A stretch of 33,846 nucleotides of DNA from an uncultured Marinoscillum sp. (GTDB lineage Bacteria; Bacteroidota; Bacteroidia; Cytophagales; MED-G16). The position numbers were made by a program, and so were the translations under genes. Positions within the stretch are counted from its first letter, which is position 1; each line of letters starts with the position of its first letter. Below the pieces are notes generated by a model. The model was not told the origin of the DNA, searched no databases, and saw only the letters and a program-made list of their open reading frames with translations. The DNA lies in assembly GCA_902628365.1 (NCBI GenBank), contig CACOMW010000015.1:1-33846 (forward strand), given 5' to 3'. Shown in pieces: positions 1 to 8,571 of the stretch.

Positions 1-2092
1 AGAATTTGTATCTATAATCACTTATATCAGAAGATTCTTTAATCGCATTATCTATTTTTAAAGGAGAGGCTAGATTAAGTGCCTCGAGCAATGAGCTAGA
101 AAAAGTCAAGTAATCTTCTTGTTCTGAAAAACTGTCTTTTGAATTTAATTGTAAAATTAAAATACCATCATCAGTAGCAAAAGGTTTAGTTCTTTCAGCT
201 TCATCCATTGAAAAAGCAATTCCTATTGCAGAAGGTGCATATCCAACATTATTTAAAGAACTATTATTTAAAAGTAGATTATCCATTGTAAAAACATTAG
301 CATTAGTACCATAGGATGAGGCAATATCATCTAATGAACCTTCTAATCTTGATAATTTATCATTTACAATATCAAACTTTTTATTATTAATAATTTTTCT
401 TCTAATTGAAAATTCTACATCTTCTAATTCAGATGTGCCTTCCTCCTTAATTTCAGAAACAACTCCAATAACGTATGAATTATCTAATTCAATTACATTA
501 GATATTTCATCTATGTTATCCACTCCATAGGCCCACATAATTAAAGATCTTGAATTTTGTAATGATCCTACAGTTTGATCGTTCTTATTTATTTTACTAG
601 TTGAAATATTTAAGCCAAGATCGGTGGCGGCAGATAAAAAATCATCTATATTATTATTTTCAACTCTGAAAATTTCTGCCTCCCTATATGAAGTATTCCT
701 GGTTATATCACTTGGAATTATATCTTTAGTAATTTTAGAAACTTTAAAAATCTTATTAGTTTTAGTTGACGTAACATAAATTATATGAAATCCAAAATCA
801 GTTTCAATAATTCTATTAATTAATCCCTCGGATCTTTTAGAAAAAACTGCTCTTTCAAAAGGACCAACCATGGTTCCTTCAGAAAACCACCCTAAATCAC
901 CCCCATTACTGGCAGATCCATCTTGACTATACATTCTAGCCATTTCCCCAAAATCACTTCCATTTCTTATTAAATTTAAAACCCTATTAGCTTCATTTCT
1001 GACTTCTGATTTAGAATTTAAACTTTGATCGTTCCATTTAAATAAAATATGCTTTGCTCTTGCACTAGATTTATCTTCATTAAGAATTTCAGATAATTTA
1101 TAAAAAACATATTGATTATTTGAAATTTGAGGATCAATAATATCCCCTAATTTATAACTAGAACCAAAAAGGTTTATTATTTCATCTTCTCTTAATGATA
1201 TGAAATAATCTAAGTCATCTGAATTAATAGAGGCAAAAATAGAATCACTAGAAGACTGATCAATAAGTGACATTAGGTTATTCATTTCATTTTTTATATA
1301 AAGAGTATCATCAAGAGATGGATTAACATCAAAAGAAATATATTTTATAGAACGAGATTCTTCCTGTTGGTAATCATCTTTATTATTAAAAAGAAAAGAT
1401 TTTAATTCATTATCTGATACAGTAACAAGCGAATCACTAATAGAGTAAAAAGGAACATATAAATAAGATATAGAAGCTGACTGATTTGAAGTTATATATT
1501 CTCTTTTTGATTCTAATTTATTAACATAATTAGTTTTAGATATAAGACTTTCATATTTATCTCTGAGTCTTAAAGGGATTAAATTTCTTTCAAAGTTTGA
1601 CCAAAATTGTTGTTGTTCAATACTTTGACTTGACAAATTCTTTAGAAAAAAAACAACTTGCTCAGATTCAAAAACTCCAGTTTCAGGACTTGTAAACGCT
1701 TGTCTAACAACAGGGTGAATATTATTTCCTTGTACCATCTCAACAAGTTCAGAGTTGGTTACAGCAATATCTAATTTATCATATTCACTTTGAAATGCAA
1801 TATCTTGAATGAACTTTTCCCAAACTTGTTCTCTTAAAAGTAAAACATCATTTGGTGAGGGTGAAGTACCATTATTTAAAGAATAGTTGTAAGAAAACTC
1901 TTCGAATAAGGATTGAAATGAAGTAAAATCTATATCCTCACCCTTTATAGTTCCAATTTTTGTATCATTTCCTCCAAACAAAGTAGAGCTAGGACCTAAG
2001 ATATCTCCTAGTACAAAGGATGCTATTGAAAAGCCTACAACAAAGACTAGAAACTTTCCCATCTTATTTCTTAATGTACCTATTATTGACAT
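1..2092 (-). CDS. ppiD: Membrane-anchored parvulin-type peptidyl-prolyl isomerase / periplasmic chaperone (PpiD/SurA-like), 3' end cut by window
   Basis: I translated 697 codons from the ATG at 2090-2092, with no stop before the window edge. Residues about 12-30 form one membrane helix after a short basic N-terminus, so the rest should face the periplasm. Residues about 35-200 resemble a SurA-type N-terminal chaperone domain. Residues about 344-436 are a parvulin domain: a start like ARAKHILFKW, then GGDLGWF, a GPFE..VF segment and an ending GFHIIYVT. The remaining 260 residues have no domain I can name. The last visible residues (DYRYKF) look like the usual end of flavobacterial PpiD proteins, so few residues are probably missing. 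The family helps outer-membrane and secreted proteins fold. It sits about 110 bp downstream of lptC, in an envelope-gene neighbourhood. The isomerase call is firm; PpiD versus SurA naming is less so. Confidence 0.9.
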   Translation of the reverse strand, partial: MSIIGTLRNKMGKFLVFVVGFSIASFVLGDILGPSSTLFGGNDTKIGTIKGEDIDFTSFQSLFEEFSYNYSLNNGTSPSPNDVLLLREQVWEKFIQDIAFQSEYDKLDIAVTNSELVEMVQGNNIHPVVRQAFTSPETGVFESEQVVFFLKNLSSQSIEQQQFWSNFERNLIPLRLRDKYESLISKTNYVNKLESKREYITSNQSASISYLYVPFYSISDSLVTVSDNELKSFLFNNKDDYQQEESRSIKYISFDVNPSLDDTLYIKNEMNNLMSLIDQSSSDSIFASINSDDLDYFISLREDEIINLFGSSYKLGDIIDPQISNNQYVFYKLSEILNEDKSSARAKHILFKWNDQSLNSKSEVRNEANRVLNLIRNGSDFGEMARMYSQDGSASNGGDLGWFSEGTMVGPFERAVFSKRSEGLINRIIETDFGFHIIYVTSTKTNKIFKVSKITKDIIPSDITRNTSYREAEIFRVENNNIDDFLSAATDLGLNISTSKINKNDQTVGSLQNSRSLIMWAYGVDNIDEISNVIELDNSYVIGVVSEIKEEGTSELEDVEFSIRRKIINNKKFDIVNDKLSRLEGSLDDIASSYGTNANVFTMDNLLLNNSSLNNVGYAPSAIGIAFSMDEAERTKPFATDDGILILQLNSKDSFSEQEDYLTFSSSLLEALNLASPLKIDNAIKESSDISDYRYKF

Positions 2093-2110
2093 AACATAAA
2101 TTTAGGAAGC

Positions 2111-2118
2111 CAAAATTA
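2111..2118 (-). promoter_or_regulatory. Candidate -7 box (TAnnTTTG) for ppiD
   Basis: On the minus strand the gap between lptC and ppiD contains TAATTTTG, a full match to the Bacteroidota -7 consensus TAnnTTTG. Transcription would start about 12 bases before the ppiD ATG. I see no TTG element at the expected distance upstream. The match alone is weak in such AT-rich DNA. Confidence 0.3.
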
Positions 2119-2200
2119 ATTTTTTTAAATTTAAAAAGTTATAAATTAACTAATAAAATGATTTTTTTATAAAATAAAAGACATTAATATGTATATATTA

Positions 2201-2734
2201 TCATTCCTCTTCAAATTGAATGCTGCCCATTGGTTTAATAATTCTATATGATGAAAAGTCCTGATTTGATTCCATTCCTTCACCTCTATGCAATTCATTA
2301 TCTGTTTTAATAGTTATAAATTTATCTGTAAAAAATTTTTCTTTTTCAGGGTACCATAATAATTCTTCAGTATTTAACACATCATTAGTTTCAAGATTAG
2401 TTAATATTACATTTCCTGTTGCCTTGTAAAAATTATCTTTATAAAACTTAATAACATGATTGGAAACAAATGTAGCTATCAATTTATTTTCCTTTGTTGA
2501 ATAAATTTCCATAAATAGACCTTTTGGATATTCTTCATCTTCATTTTTATGAACAAAATATTCATTTGAATTTAACTTAAGTCTTAGTTTAGAATTATCA
2601 CTGTATGAAGTCATGCTATTATACATCTCAATGACAGGTCCGTCGTAGTCTTCAGGAATAGATTCGATATTTTGATCCAGAGAACAACCTAATAGTACTA
2701 AATGCAATATTAAAAAATATAAAAATCTACTCAT
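2201..2734 (-). CDS. lptC: LPS export periplasmic protein LptC, lipoprotein form
   Basis: This 177-residue protein starts with a hydrophobic stretch ending in the lipobox LLGC (Cys17), so it should be lipid-anchored. The rest matches the LptC beta-jellyroll family as found in Bacteroidota: a GPVIEMYNS segment, a YSDNSKLRLKL strand, YPKGLFMEIY, a GNVILTN turn, TEELLWYPEKEKFFTDKF and a closing GEGMESNQDF. LptC receives lipopolysaccharide from the LptBFG transporter and passes it to LptA in the periplasm. E. coli LptC is held by a membrane helix, whereas the Cys here suggests a lipid anchor. The stop of the upstream gene lies only 15 bp before the lptC ATG, so the two are probably co-transcribed. 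No other lpt gene is in the window. Confidence 0.88.
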   Translation of the reverse strand: MSRFLYFLILHLVLLGCSLDQNIESIPEDYDGPVIEMYNSMTSYSDNSKLRLKLNSNEYFVHKNEDEEYPKGLFMEIYSTKENKLIATFVSNHVIKFYKDNFYKATGNVILTNLETNDVLNTEELLWYPEKEKFFTDKFITIKTDNELHRGEGMESNQDFSSYRIIKPMGSIQFEEE

Positions 2735-2749
2735 TTATGATTAAAAAAA

Positions 2750-4657
2750 TTAATCGCTTTTTGATAGTAAAGTGATTTCTTCGTTGACCCAACAAACATT
2801 TAAATCAACTGATTTAGACTTAGAATATCCGCTATTTTTAATTTCATCTGTTGTAGGAAAAAACATCATTGCTTCATTCATTTTTTGATTATTTTGACTT
2901 TTCTCATACATCTTGTATGCAGCAATAGCAACTAATTTTTTTGAAAATTGATCCTCTCCAATATCTGAACAACGATTAATTGCTGTCATATATATATTTC
3001 CAATTAAAGTATAGGCCTCTAATCTTTCCGGAGATAACTCAATCACTTTAAAAGCATTTTCTAATGATTCTTCAAAACTATTACTAATTATTAACATCTG
3101 AGCTTTTTTATAATACAAATCAGATTGTTGATTATTTAGAACTTTTATCTCATCATTAAAAGCCTTAGCAACAACATTATCAGTTTCTAATTGATTTTCA
3201 GCTTCATTATTATTCAAACCAGCTAAAAGTCTTTGTGATTCTTCTGACATTAAAGTATTATTTCCTGTAAAAGTACTGGTAATTTCTACTTCATCATTTG
3301 TATTTTGAATATTGTTTCCACTATTTACTATCATTGCTTTCAGATCTGTAATATCATTTAATATTTGTGACATTGAACTAGTAAGTTCTCCTATTTGTGA
3401 CTGTGTATCTTGTTGGAGGTTTTGAACATTTGATGTTTGAACCTCATTATATGACTCTAATTGAGATATTAAAGTTTTTAAAGAACTTAACTCTTCATTA
3501 GATTCATTTTCAATTTGAGCTGACTCATATTCAATCAGCTTAACTTTTAACTCATCAATTTCTTTTTGAGTTTCAGCCAATTGTTTATCAGTATTTCTTT
3601 CATCTCTTTTTGATTTTCGATTTTCAACTTTTGATAAAACTTTTTCATATGAATTTACAATTTCATCTAAATATTTTTCATTTTCCTTATCTCCTCTATT
3701 GCCTCTTCTTTTTATAGTCGAAGTAATTGCATCTAATTCTTTTCTCATCGCTTTGTTTGCTTTCTTTTCAGACTCTTGAATTACTTTAGTTATCTGATCT
3801 TCTTTTTCAATTATTTCTAGAGTTAATTCTTTCAACTCAGCCAACTCAGCTGACTTATCTAGAGATTTAAGATCCGATAACATACTAGCAGAAACATTTT
3901 CTAAATCTTTAATTTGAGAATTTAAAGAACCAATTATAGAAAAAATACTATCATTTTTAGCCTGCTGAATTCTATCTTTAAAATCATCCTTTTCATCTGA
4001 TTGAAGTACTTGATTATTCATACTCATTTGTCTTAATAATTCATATGCAATATCTAGTTCTTTTTCAAGTTGAGAAACTCTTGAAGAATCATTATTCCCA
4101 GGAACTGAAGAAGACATAATTTCACTTATTTGTGATTTTAAATCATCATCTAATTGACCATTTTGAGACATTTGATTTGCTATTTGAGTATTAAGAGTAG
4201 CTAATTGCATCTGCATATCTGAATAATTTTCTGCAATTTTAGCCAAGGCTTCAGCATCTTCTTTATATACATTAGCATTATCTTGTAAGTCTGCAACAAA
4301 ACCAACCTGTGAACCTAAAAGTCCTCTGCCATCATCGCCTGATAAAGCTTTTGATAAAAAACTAAAACCAAAAATAACAACCGATAAAAGCACACATACA
4401 ATTGAAGCTTGAAAAGACACATGGTTAAAATTATCCGAAGTGTCGATTTTAAAAATAAAAAACCACAATGCAAATGCCACAAAACCTGCGCCAGCTAAAG
4501 ATAATACTATTGGTACAATAAAATCTCCATACAAAGGAAGAACAAAATCTTGAATAACAAAACCAATAGCCCCTGCAGCACCAACATTTTTGGATAGAAG
4601 CTTAACAATTGGTATGCTATCAATTAAATCTTGAACAGTTTTAGCATTAAGTTTCAT
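2750..4657 (-). CDS. Membrane-anchored coiled-coil protein with C-terminal TPR/two-Cys module; function unknown
   Basis: I do not recognise this 635-residue protein as a whole. The N-terminus has hydrophobic segments at about 47-71 and 82-105, and a weaker one at 27-46. Residues about 115-470 are rich in Gln, Glu, Lys, Ser and Asn with heptad-like spacing, including a highly charged stretch near 300-370, and look like a long coiled coil. Residues about 510-545 resemble a TPR helix pair. From residue 547 to the end the protein matches the end of the next gene (4663-6075): EAY...G..YM, a Cys (563), IAA.KMY, FP...EI and CWVNE (Cys622), roughly one third identical by eye. That gene's stop lies 5 bp from this ATG. 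The long periplasmic or cytoplasmic rod could be a scaffold or spacer, but this is inference. Topology is unclear because the number of membrane passes is two or three. Confidence 0.85.
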   Translation of the reverse strand: MKLNAKTVQDLIDSIPIVKLLSKNVGAAGAIGFVIQDFVLPLYGDFIVPIVLSLAGAGFVAFALWFFIFKIDTSDNFNHVSFQASIVCVLLSVVIFGFSFLSKALSGDDGRGLLGSQVGFVADLQDNANVYKEDAEALAKIAENYSDMQMQLATLNTQIANQMSQNGQLDDDLKSQISEIMSSSVPGNNDSSRVSQLEKELDIAYELLRQMSMNNQVLQSDEKDDFKDRIQQAKNDSIFSIIGSLNSQIKDLENVSASMLSDLKSLDKSAELAELKELTLEIIEKEDQITKVIQESEKKANKAMRKELDAITSTIKRRGNRGDKENEKYLDEIVNSYEKVLSKVENRKSKRDERNTDKQLAETQKEIDELKVKLIEYESAQIENESNEELSSLKTLISQLESYNEVQTSNVQNLQQDTQSQIGELTSSMSQILNDITDLKAMIVNSGNNIQNTNDEVEITSTFTGNNTLMSEESQRLLAGLNNNEAENQLETDNVVAKAFNDEIKVLNNQQSDLYYKKAQMLIISNSFEESLENAFKVIELSPERLEAYTLIGNIYMTAINRCSDIGEDQFSKKLVAIAAYKMYEKSQNNQKMNEAMMFFPTTDEIKNSGYSKSKSVDLNVCWVNEEITLLSKSD

Positions 4658-4662
4658 AAAAA

Positions 4663-6075
4663 TTAATTTATTCTTTTTTCTAAAATTACAGTTTCATTTA
4701 CCCAACAATCAACTTTTAATTGTTGTTTTACCTCATAATTTTCAGTAAAAATTTCTTCTGCAGAGGGAAATTGTACCTTAGCTGATTTAGCTTGAGCAGC
4801 ATGACCACCTCTCATATACATTTTATGAGCAGCTATAAAAATCAATCTATCTTTTACTCTACTTTGGCCTTTTTTACAATCTTCATAACTTGCCATATAT
4901 AAGTCTCCTAAAAACTTATACGCTTCCCTGTAAGAATTATCAGCAATTAAGGCTTCAAGAGCACTTTGTTTTGCATTTACTTTTTGGTTATTTTTTCTAT
5001 ATAAAGTAGCCTTTAATAAATGAAGTTCTGCTTTTTGATTATTATCACTTGAAACTTCAATTGCTCTATCATAATAGTCTAAAGCTTCAGAAAGATTATC
5101 TTGAACATTCGAAGCTATTATCTTAGCAATTCCAACATCTGGTGTATTTTCAAAAATAATCTTAGAAGCGGTTAATACAATGCCTGTAAAACCACATTTA
5201 TTTTTTCTAGACAACATGAAAATTTCTTTAGCAAGATTCAAAACAGCAGGATTGTCTGAAACAGGAGCAACGTCATCATAATTTGTTTGCATAATTTCTC
5301 CTTCAATATTGGATGTTAAATTCGTTAATTTTGGACCTAATTTATTAAAAATAAAATCACAGTCAACAGTTACTGTGTTTGTTAATAACTCGTCCACTAA
5401 ACTCTGATATTTTTTCAAACGTTCAAGGTTTTTTTCATACTTTGGTTTCTCCTCATCATTGTGAATACTAATATTCATGTTCTCTTTAGAAATTTTTTTA
5501 CTAAGAACATCTGTTATAATTGTATATTTTTCTAAAATTTCATCATCACTTATCGCATCAGGGAAAGATGCTTTGTATCTCCTCATTAGATCCATAAAAG
5601 ATACTATATTATTATTAGAAATTTTTTCGTCATTAAGTAAGTAAGCTTTATTAAATAAGTCATATAAATAGGAAAACTTATCTTTGTTTGACTTATAATA
5701 TTGATAAGCATAAAATGCTTTTCTATTTACAACATATGCTTCTCTCTTAAAATATTTTATTCTTAAATCAAACATTTCCAATGCTTTTTCAATTAACTGG
5801 TCGCGTTTATCTTTATCCTTTTCATTTTTAATGAGGCATTGATATATTTTGATGCCATTTTGATACAATGAGACATGGAGATCCGGGACACTATCAACTA
5901 GCCAACTATGAGGCTCCAAAGCTGCTTCACAATTTCCTTCTTTTAAATAATCAGTATATAAAACATTTTTTTCTTCTGCAGAACCTTTATTTTCAGGCCA
6001 ATTCCATCCAGGTTGACCAAATGCAAAAGATACAAAACAGATATTTACAAATATTAAGGCAATAAATCTCATCAT
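4663..6075 (-). CDS. Secreted TPR-repeat protein of the envelope cluster (Bacteroidota-type)
   Basis: The 470-residue product has a signal peptide over residues 1-20 (hydrophobic core, then FAFG before Gln21), so it should be periplasmic. It is mostly helical with TPR-like repeats, clearest at about 330-400 (ALDYYDRAIE, AELHLLKATLYRK and REAYKFLGDLYM). The C-terminal module at 384-470 carries Cys400 and Cys457, the latter in CWVNE. From memory this is the family of TPR proteins that flavobacteria encode beside an outer-membrane barrel and LptC, and the same neighbours are present here. The barrel gene upstream ends 22 bp before its start, so these genes probably form one operon. Two adjacent ATGs exist (6073-6075 and 6070-6072) and the outer one is used. 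TPR proteins bind partners; no enzyme motif is visible. Confidence 0.88.
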   Translation of the reverse strand: MMRFIALIFVNICFVSFAFGQPGWNWPENKGSAEEKNVLYTDYLKEGNCEAALEPHSWLVDSVPDLHVSLYQNGIKIYQCLIKNEKDKDKRDQLIEKALEMFDLRIKYFKREAYVVNRKAFYAYQYYKSNKDKFSYLYDLFNKAYLLNDEKISNNNIVSFMDLMRRYKASFPDAISDDEILEKYTIITDVLSKKISKENMNISIHNDEEKPKYEKNLERLKKYQSLVDELLTNTVTVDCDFIFNKLGPKLTNLTSNIEGEIMQTNYDDVAPVSDNPAVLNLAKEIFMLSRKNKCGFTGIVLTASKIIFENTPDVGIAKIIASNVQDNLSEALDYYDRAIEVSSDNNQKAELHLLKATLYRKNNQKVNAKQSALEALIADNSYREAYKFLGDLYMASYEDCKKGQSRVKDRLIFIAAHKMYMRGGHAAQAKSAKVQFPSAEEIFTENYEVKQQLKVDCWVNETVILEKRIN

Positions 6076-6097
6076 GAGTTAAAGTTATTCCGTAAAA

Positions 6098-7360
6098 TTA
6101 ATCAAATTTTCTTTTAATGAACCAAATATTGTTAATTGAACTTCCTAAAACAAACTTAAAATAACGTTCTCTAACAAAAGTTTTATCAACACTTCCTCTA
6201 ATTCCCATCTCCACAGCAGCATTAATTCTTGATAGGGAACCAACTGGAAGTGATAAACCAAGGTTCAATCCAAAATTATTTATTTGATTGTTGTTTATCA
6301 AATATGGGGATTTTTTAAAAAAAACACCAAATCTATAAGTAGATCTTTTTAAATACTTATCTACATTTTGAGCGTCTGGAATAAATTCAATTCCTGAAGA
6401 AATTTTAAAAAAGTTTTTATAAGCTACTTTATCATAATTATCTTCAAAACCACTTCTATTGTTCCAAGACTGAATTTTTACTTCAATACCGACAGAAAAT
6501 TTATCTAATTTTTCATAAGAAAAACCAATTCCGTAACTTTTTGGTATTGAAAATTTTTGAATTTCATGGTTAATAAGTGTATCTATTGGCACAATATTTG
6601 TTGTATTAACTAATCTTCTTTCTAATCTAGAAAACCTATCTGCATTCAATGAAGATTTTAAATCATAAACAAAGCCAATTTTTAAAAACTTTTCTTCTGC
6701 TAATTCCTTTTTATAAAATAAACCTGAGGTCAAATTATAATCATTATAAGTTGAACTCTCATAATGAGTAGTGTAAAATTTTTCCTCATTTGTCAAAATA
6801 ACACTTGTCTCATTTTTAACATTTCCAAAAATATATGATCCTTTAAGACCAATTGATAGGTTTTTTGAAACCTTAATTCCATTGGACCAATAGGCTTGAG
6901 TTAATCCGCCTTCACCCTCATATCTATATCTTGCAACAGCAGAAGTATTTTCTAAAACTTCTTCATTGTATAAAATATAATTAACAGAACTGAATGGATT
7001 AAAACCAAAAGAAGAAATCCATTTTCCACCTTTCACAATCGGTACACCAAAACCAATATAATTTAAATTGGCGCTACCATTTAGATCGGTTATTTTATTA
7101 TTTGATACTTGTCTTAAATCAGAAGAAGCTCCCATTTCAAAAGTGGTAAAAATATTTGATGTTAAAGCTGCTGGATTTTGATTATTTAGATGCCAGACAG
7201 ATCCATTGCTAATCCCAACACCACCCATAGCTACATTATTAGAGTAGCCCAAATCATTTAACTCTCCGATACCCGTTACAGAAGTGAAAGGCGAAGTAGT
7301 TTGAGCAAATAATTTTATATTAAAAAATATAGTTATTAAGATTAAAAACTTTAGCTTCAT
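6098..7360 (-). CDS. Outer-membrane beta-barrel protein (OmpP1/FadL-like)
   Basis: The product is 420 residues when started at the ATG at 7358-7360. It begins with a signal peptide ending in KLFAQ, followed by a segment (SVTGIGELNDLGYSNNVAMGG) that resembles the start of Bacteroidota outer-membrane transport proteins. The rest alternates polar and hydrophobic residues in many short strands with aromatic ends, as in an outer-membrane barrel, and it ends in a strand-like segment containing Phe and Trp. The frame can be extended six codons to a TTG at 7376-7378, but that would put a non-hydrophobic extension before a normal signal peptide, so I prefer the ATG. The substrate is unknown. It heads the envelope block that continues with the TPR protein, the coiled-coil protein and lptC. 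Confidence 0.82.
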   Translation of the reverse strand: MKLKFLILITIFFNIKLFAQTTSPFTSVTGIGELNDLGYSNNVAMGGVGISNGSVWHLNNQNPAALTSNIFTTFEMGASSDLRQVSNNKITDLNGSANLNYIGFGVPIVKGGKWISSFGFNPFSSVNYILYNEEVLENTSAVARYRYEGEGGLTQAYWSNGIKVSKNLSIGLKGSYIFGNVKNETSVILTNEEKFYTTHYESSTYNDYNLTSGLFYKKELAEEKFLKIGFVYDLKSSLNADRFSRLERRLVNTTNIVPIDTLINHEIQKFSIPKSYGIGFSYEKLDKFSVGIEVKIQSWNNRSGFEDNYDKVAYKNFFKISSGIEFIPDAQNVDKYLKRSTYRFGVFFKKSPYLINNNQINNFGLNLGLSLPVGSLSRINAAVEMGIRGSVDKTFVRERYFKFVLGSSINNIWFIKRKFD

Positions 7361-7399
7361 TATATACAAAAACTTCAAAAGTTTATTTTATTAAATTTA

Positions 7400-7407
7400 C
7401 AAAGATA
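7400..7407 (-). promoter_or_regulatory. Candidate -7 box for the outer-membrane protein operon
   Basis: The minus strand reads TATCTTTG, a full match to TAnnTTTG. The predicted transcript would start near 7393, about 33 bases before the ATG at 7360 but only about 15 before the alternative TTG. This spacing favours the ATG start. No clear TTG element is seen further upstream. Confidence 0.35.
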
Positions 7408-7447
7408 GCAAAGATGTAAGGTTTAAATAAAAAAAGAAAGTTTATTA

Positions 7448-7455
7448 TAAATTTG
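7448..7455 (+). promoter_or_regulatory. Candidate -7 box for anmK
   Basis: TAAATTTG matches TAnnTTTG 16 bases before the anmK ATG, giving a leader of roughly 10 bases. No TTG stands at the expected upstream distance. It is divergent from the box at 7400-7407, so the 110 bp gap would hold two back-to-back promoters. Confidence 0.3.
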
Positions 7456-7471
7456 AATTTGATATATTAAA

Positions 7472-8539
7472 ATGAGTAATAATTTTAAAATAATAGGAAT
7501 AATGTCTGGAACATCTTTAGATGGAGTGGATATTGCTCATTGTACTTTTAAAAAAAATAAGAATTGGACATACAAAATTGACAAAGCTAAAACAGTTAAA
7601 TATCCTAGCAGACTGAAAAAAAAATTAAAATCCTGTTTTGAATTAAGTGGATATAAATTAATTAAATTAGATCACAATCTTGGAGAATTTATTGGTTTAG
7701 AAATAAATAAATTTATAAAACATAATGATCTTAATCCTGAAATTATTTCATCTCATGGTCATACAGTTTTTCACAACCCAAAAGAAAAAATAGGTCTACA
7801 AATAGGTAATGCAAATAAGATTTTATCAATTGTCAAAATACCAGTAATAAATAATTTTAGAGAACTGGATATTATTTTGGGTGGACAGGGAGCTCCTTTA
7901 GTTCCAATTGGAGAAAAATTATTGTTTAAAGGTTATGATTATTTTATAAATTTAGGAGGCATAATAAATATAACAAAAATTGATTCGAGTAGTGTAAAAG
8001 CGCATGATGTAGTAGCGTCTAACTTAGTATTAAACAATATATCTAATAAATTAAATTTTGAGTTTGATAATAAAGGGAGTATAGCAAGGAAAGGAAAGCT
8101 TATAACAACACTCTTTGATGAATTAAATTCTTTAAAATTTTATAAAAAAAACCATCCAAAAAGTATTGGAATTGAATGGATAAATAAAAAAATTTTTCCA
8201 ATTATTTATAAGTCAAACCATAAATTAGAGGATGTGATGGCTACATTTTCTAATCATATCGCATACCAATTAATTAAAAATATTGATGGGAAAAAAAATA
8301 AAATATTAGTTACAGGAGGTGGTGTTTACAATGATTTTTTAGTTGAAAAAATAAAAGTTTATGATAAGAATAAAAACCTATGGATAATACCAGATAATAA
8401 ACTAATTAAATATAAAGAAGCATTAATTTTTGCTTTTATGGGTTTATTAAAAAAGCTGAATAAACAAAATATTTTAAATAACGTTACAGGTAATAATATT
8501 AAGATTTCTGCTGGAAATATTTCGGAAAATACCTTTTAA
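7472..8539 (+). CDS. anmK: Anhydro-N-acetylmuramic acid kinase
   Basis: This 355-residue cytoplasmic enzyme phosphorylates and opens 1,6-anhydro-MurNAc, a peptidoglycan turnover product, to MurNAc-6-phosphate. Visible marks are the start GIMSGTSLDGVD (residues 9-20, ATP site), SHGHTVFH near 109-116, FRELDIILGGQGAPLVPIGE near 130-150, and VTGGGVYNDF near 285-295. The catalytic-loop segment usually written FDTGPGN appears here as HDVVASN; the Asp and Asn are kept but the Gly-Pro-Gly is lost. I recall other Bacteroidota also departing from the textbook form here, so activity is likely retained. No MurNAc-6-P etherase (murQ) is nearby. The nhaD gene follows after 32 bp without a promoter-like box, so the two may share a transcript. 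Confidence 0.93.
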   Translation: MSNNFKIIGIMSGTSLDGVDIAHCTFKKNKNWTYKIDKAKTVKYPSRLKKKLKSCFELSGYKLIKLDHNLGEFIGLEINKFIKHNDLNPEIISSHGHTVFHNPKEKIGLQIGNANKILSIVKIPVINNFRELDIILGGQGAPLVPIGEKLLFKGYDYFINLGGIINITKIDSSSVKAHDVVASNLVLNNISNKLNFEFDNKGSIARKGKLITTLFDELNSLKFYKKNHPKSIGIEWINKKIFPIIYKSNHKLEDVMATFSNHIAYQLIKNIDGKKNKILVTGGGVYNDFLVEKIKVYDKNKNLWIIPDNKLIKYKEALIFAFMGLLKKLNKQNILNNVTGNNIKISAGNISENTF

Positions 8540-8571
8540 TATATATTTTAGGTTAAAAAATTTTAAAAAAT

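Noticed and set aside
1-2092. The ppiD-like gene as a truncated pseudogene
   Set aside because: The frame is open for 697 codons to the window edge, and its last visible residues look like the normal end of the family. It is cut by the window and not broken.
2127-2144. AT-only palindrome in the gap upstream of ppiD as terminator or operator
   Set aside because: It contains no G or C pair and would be unstable as a hairpin; similar A/T runs occur throughout.
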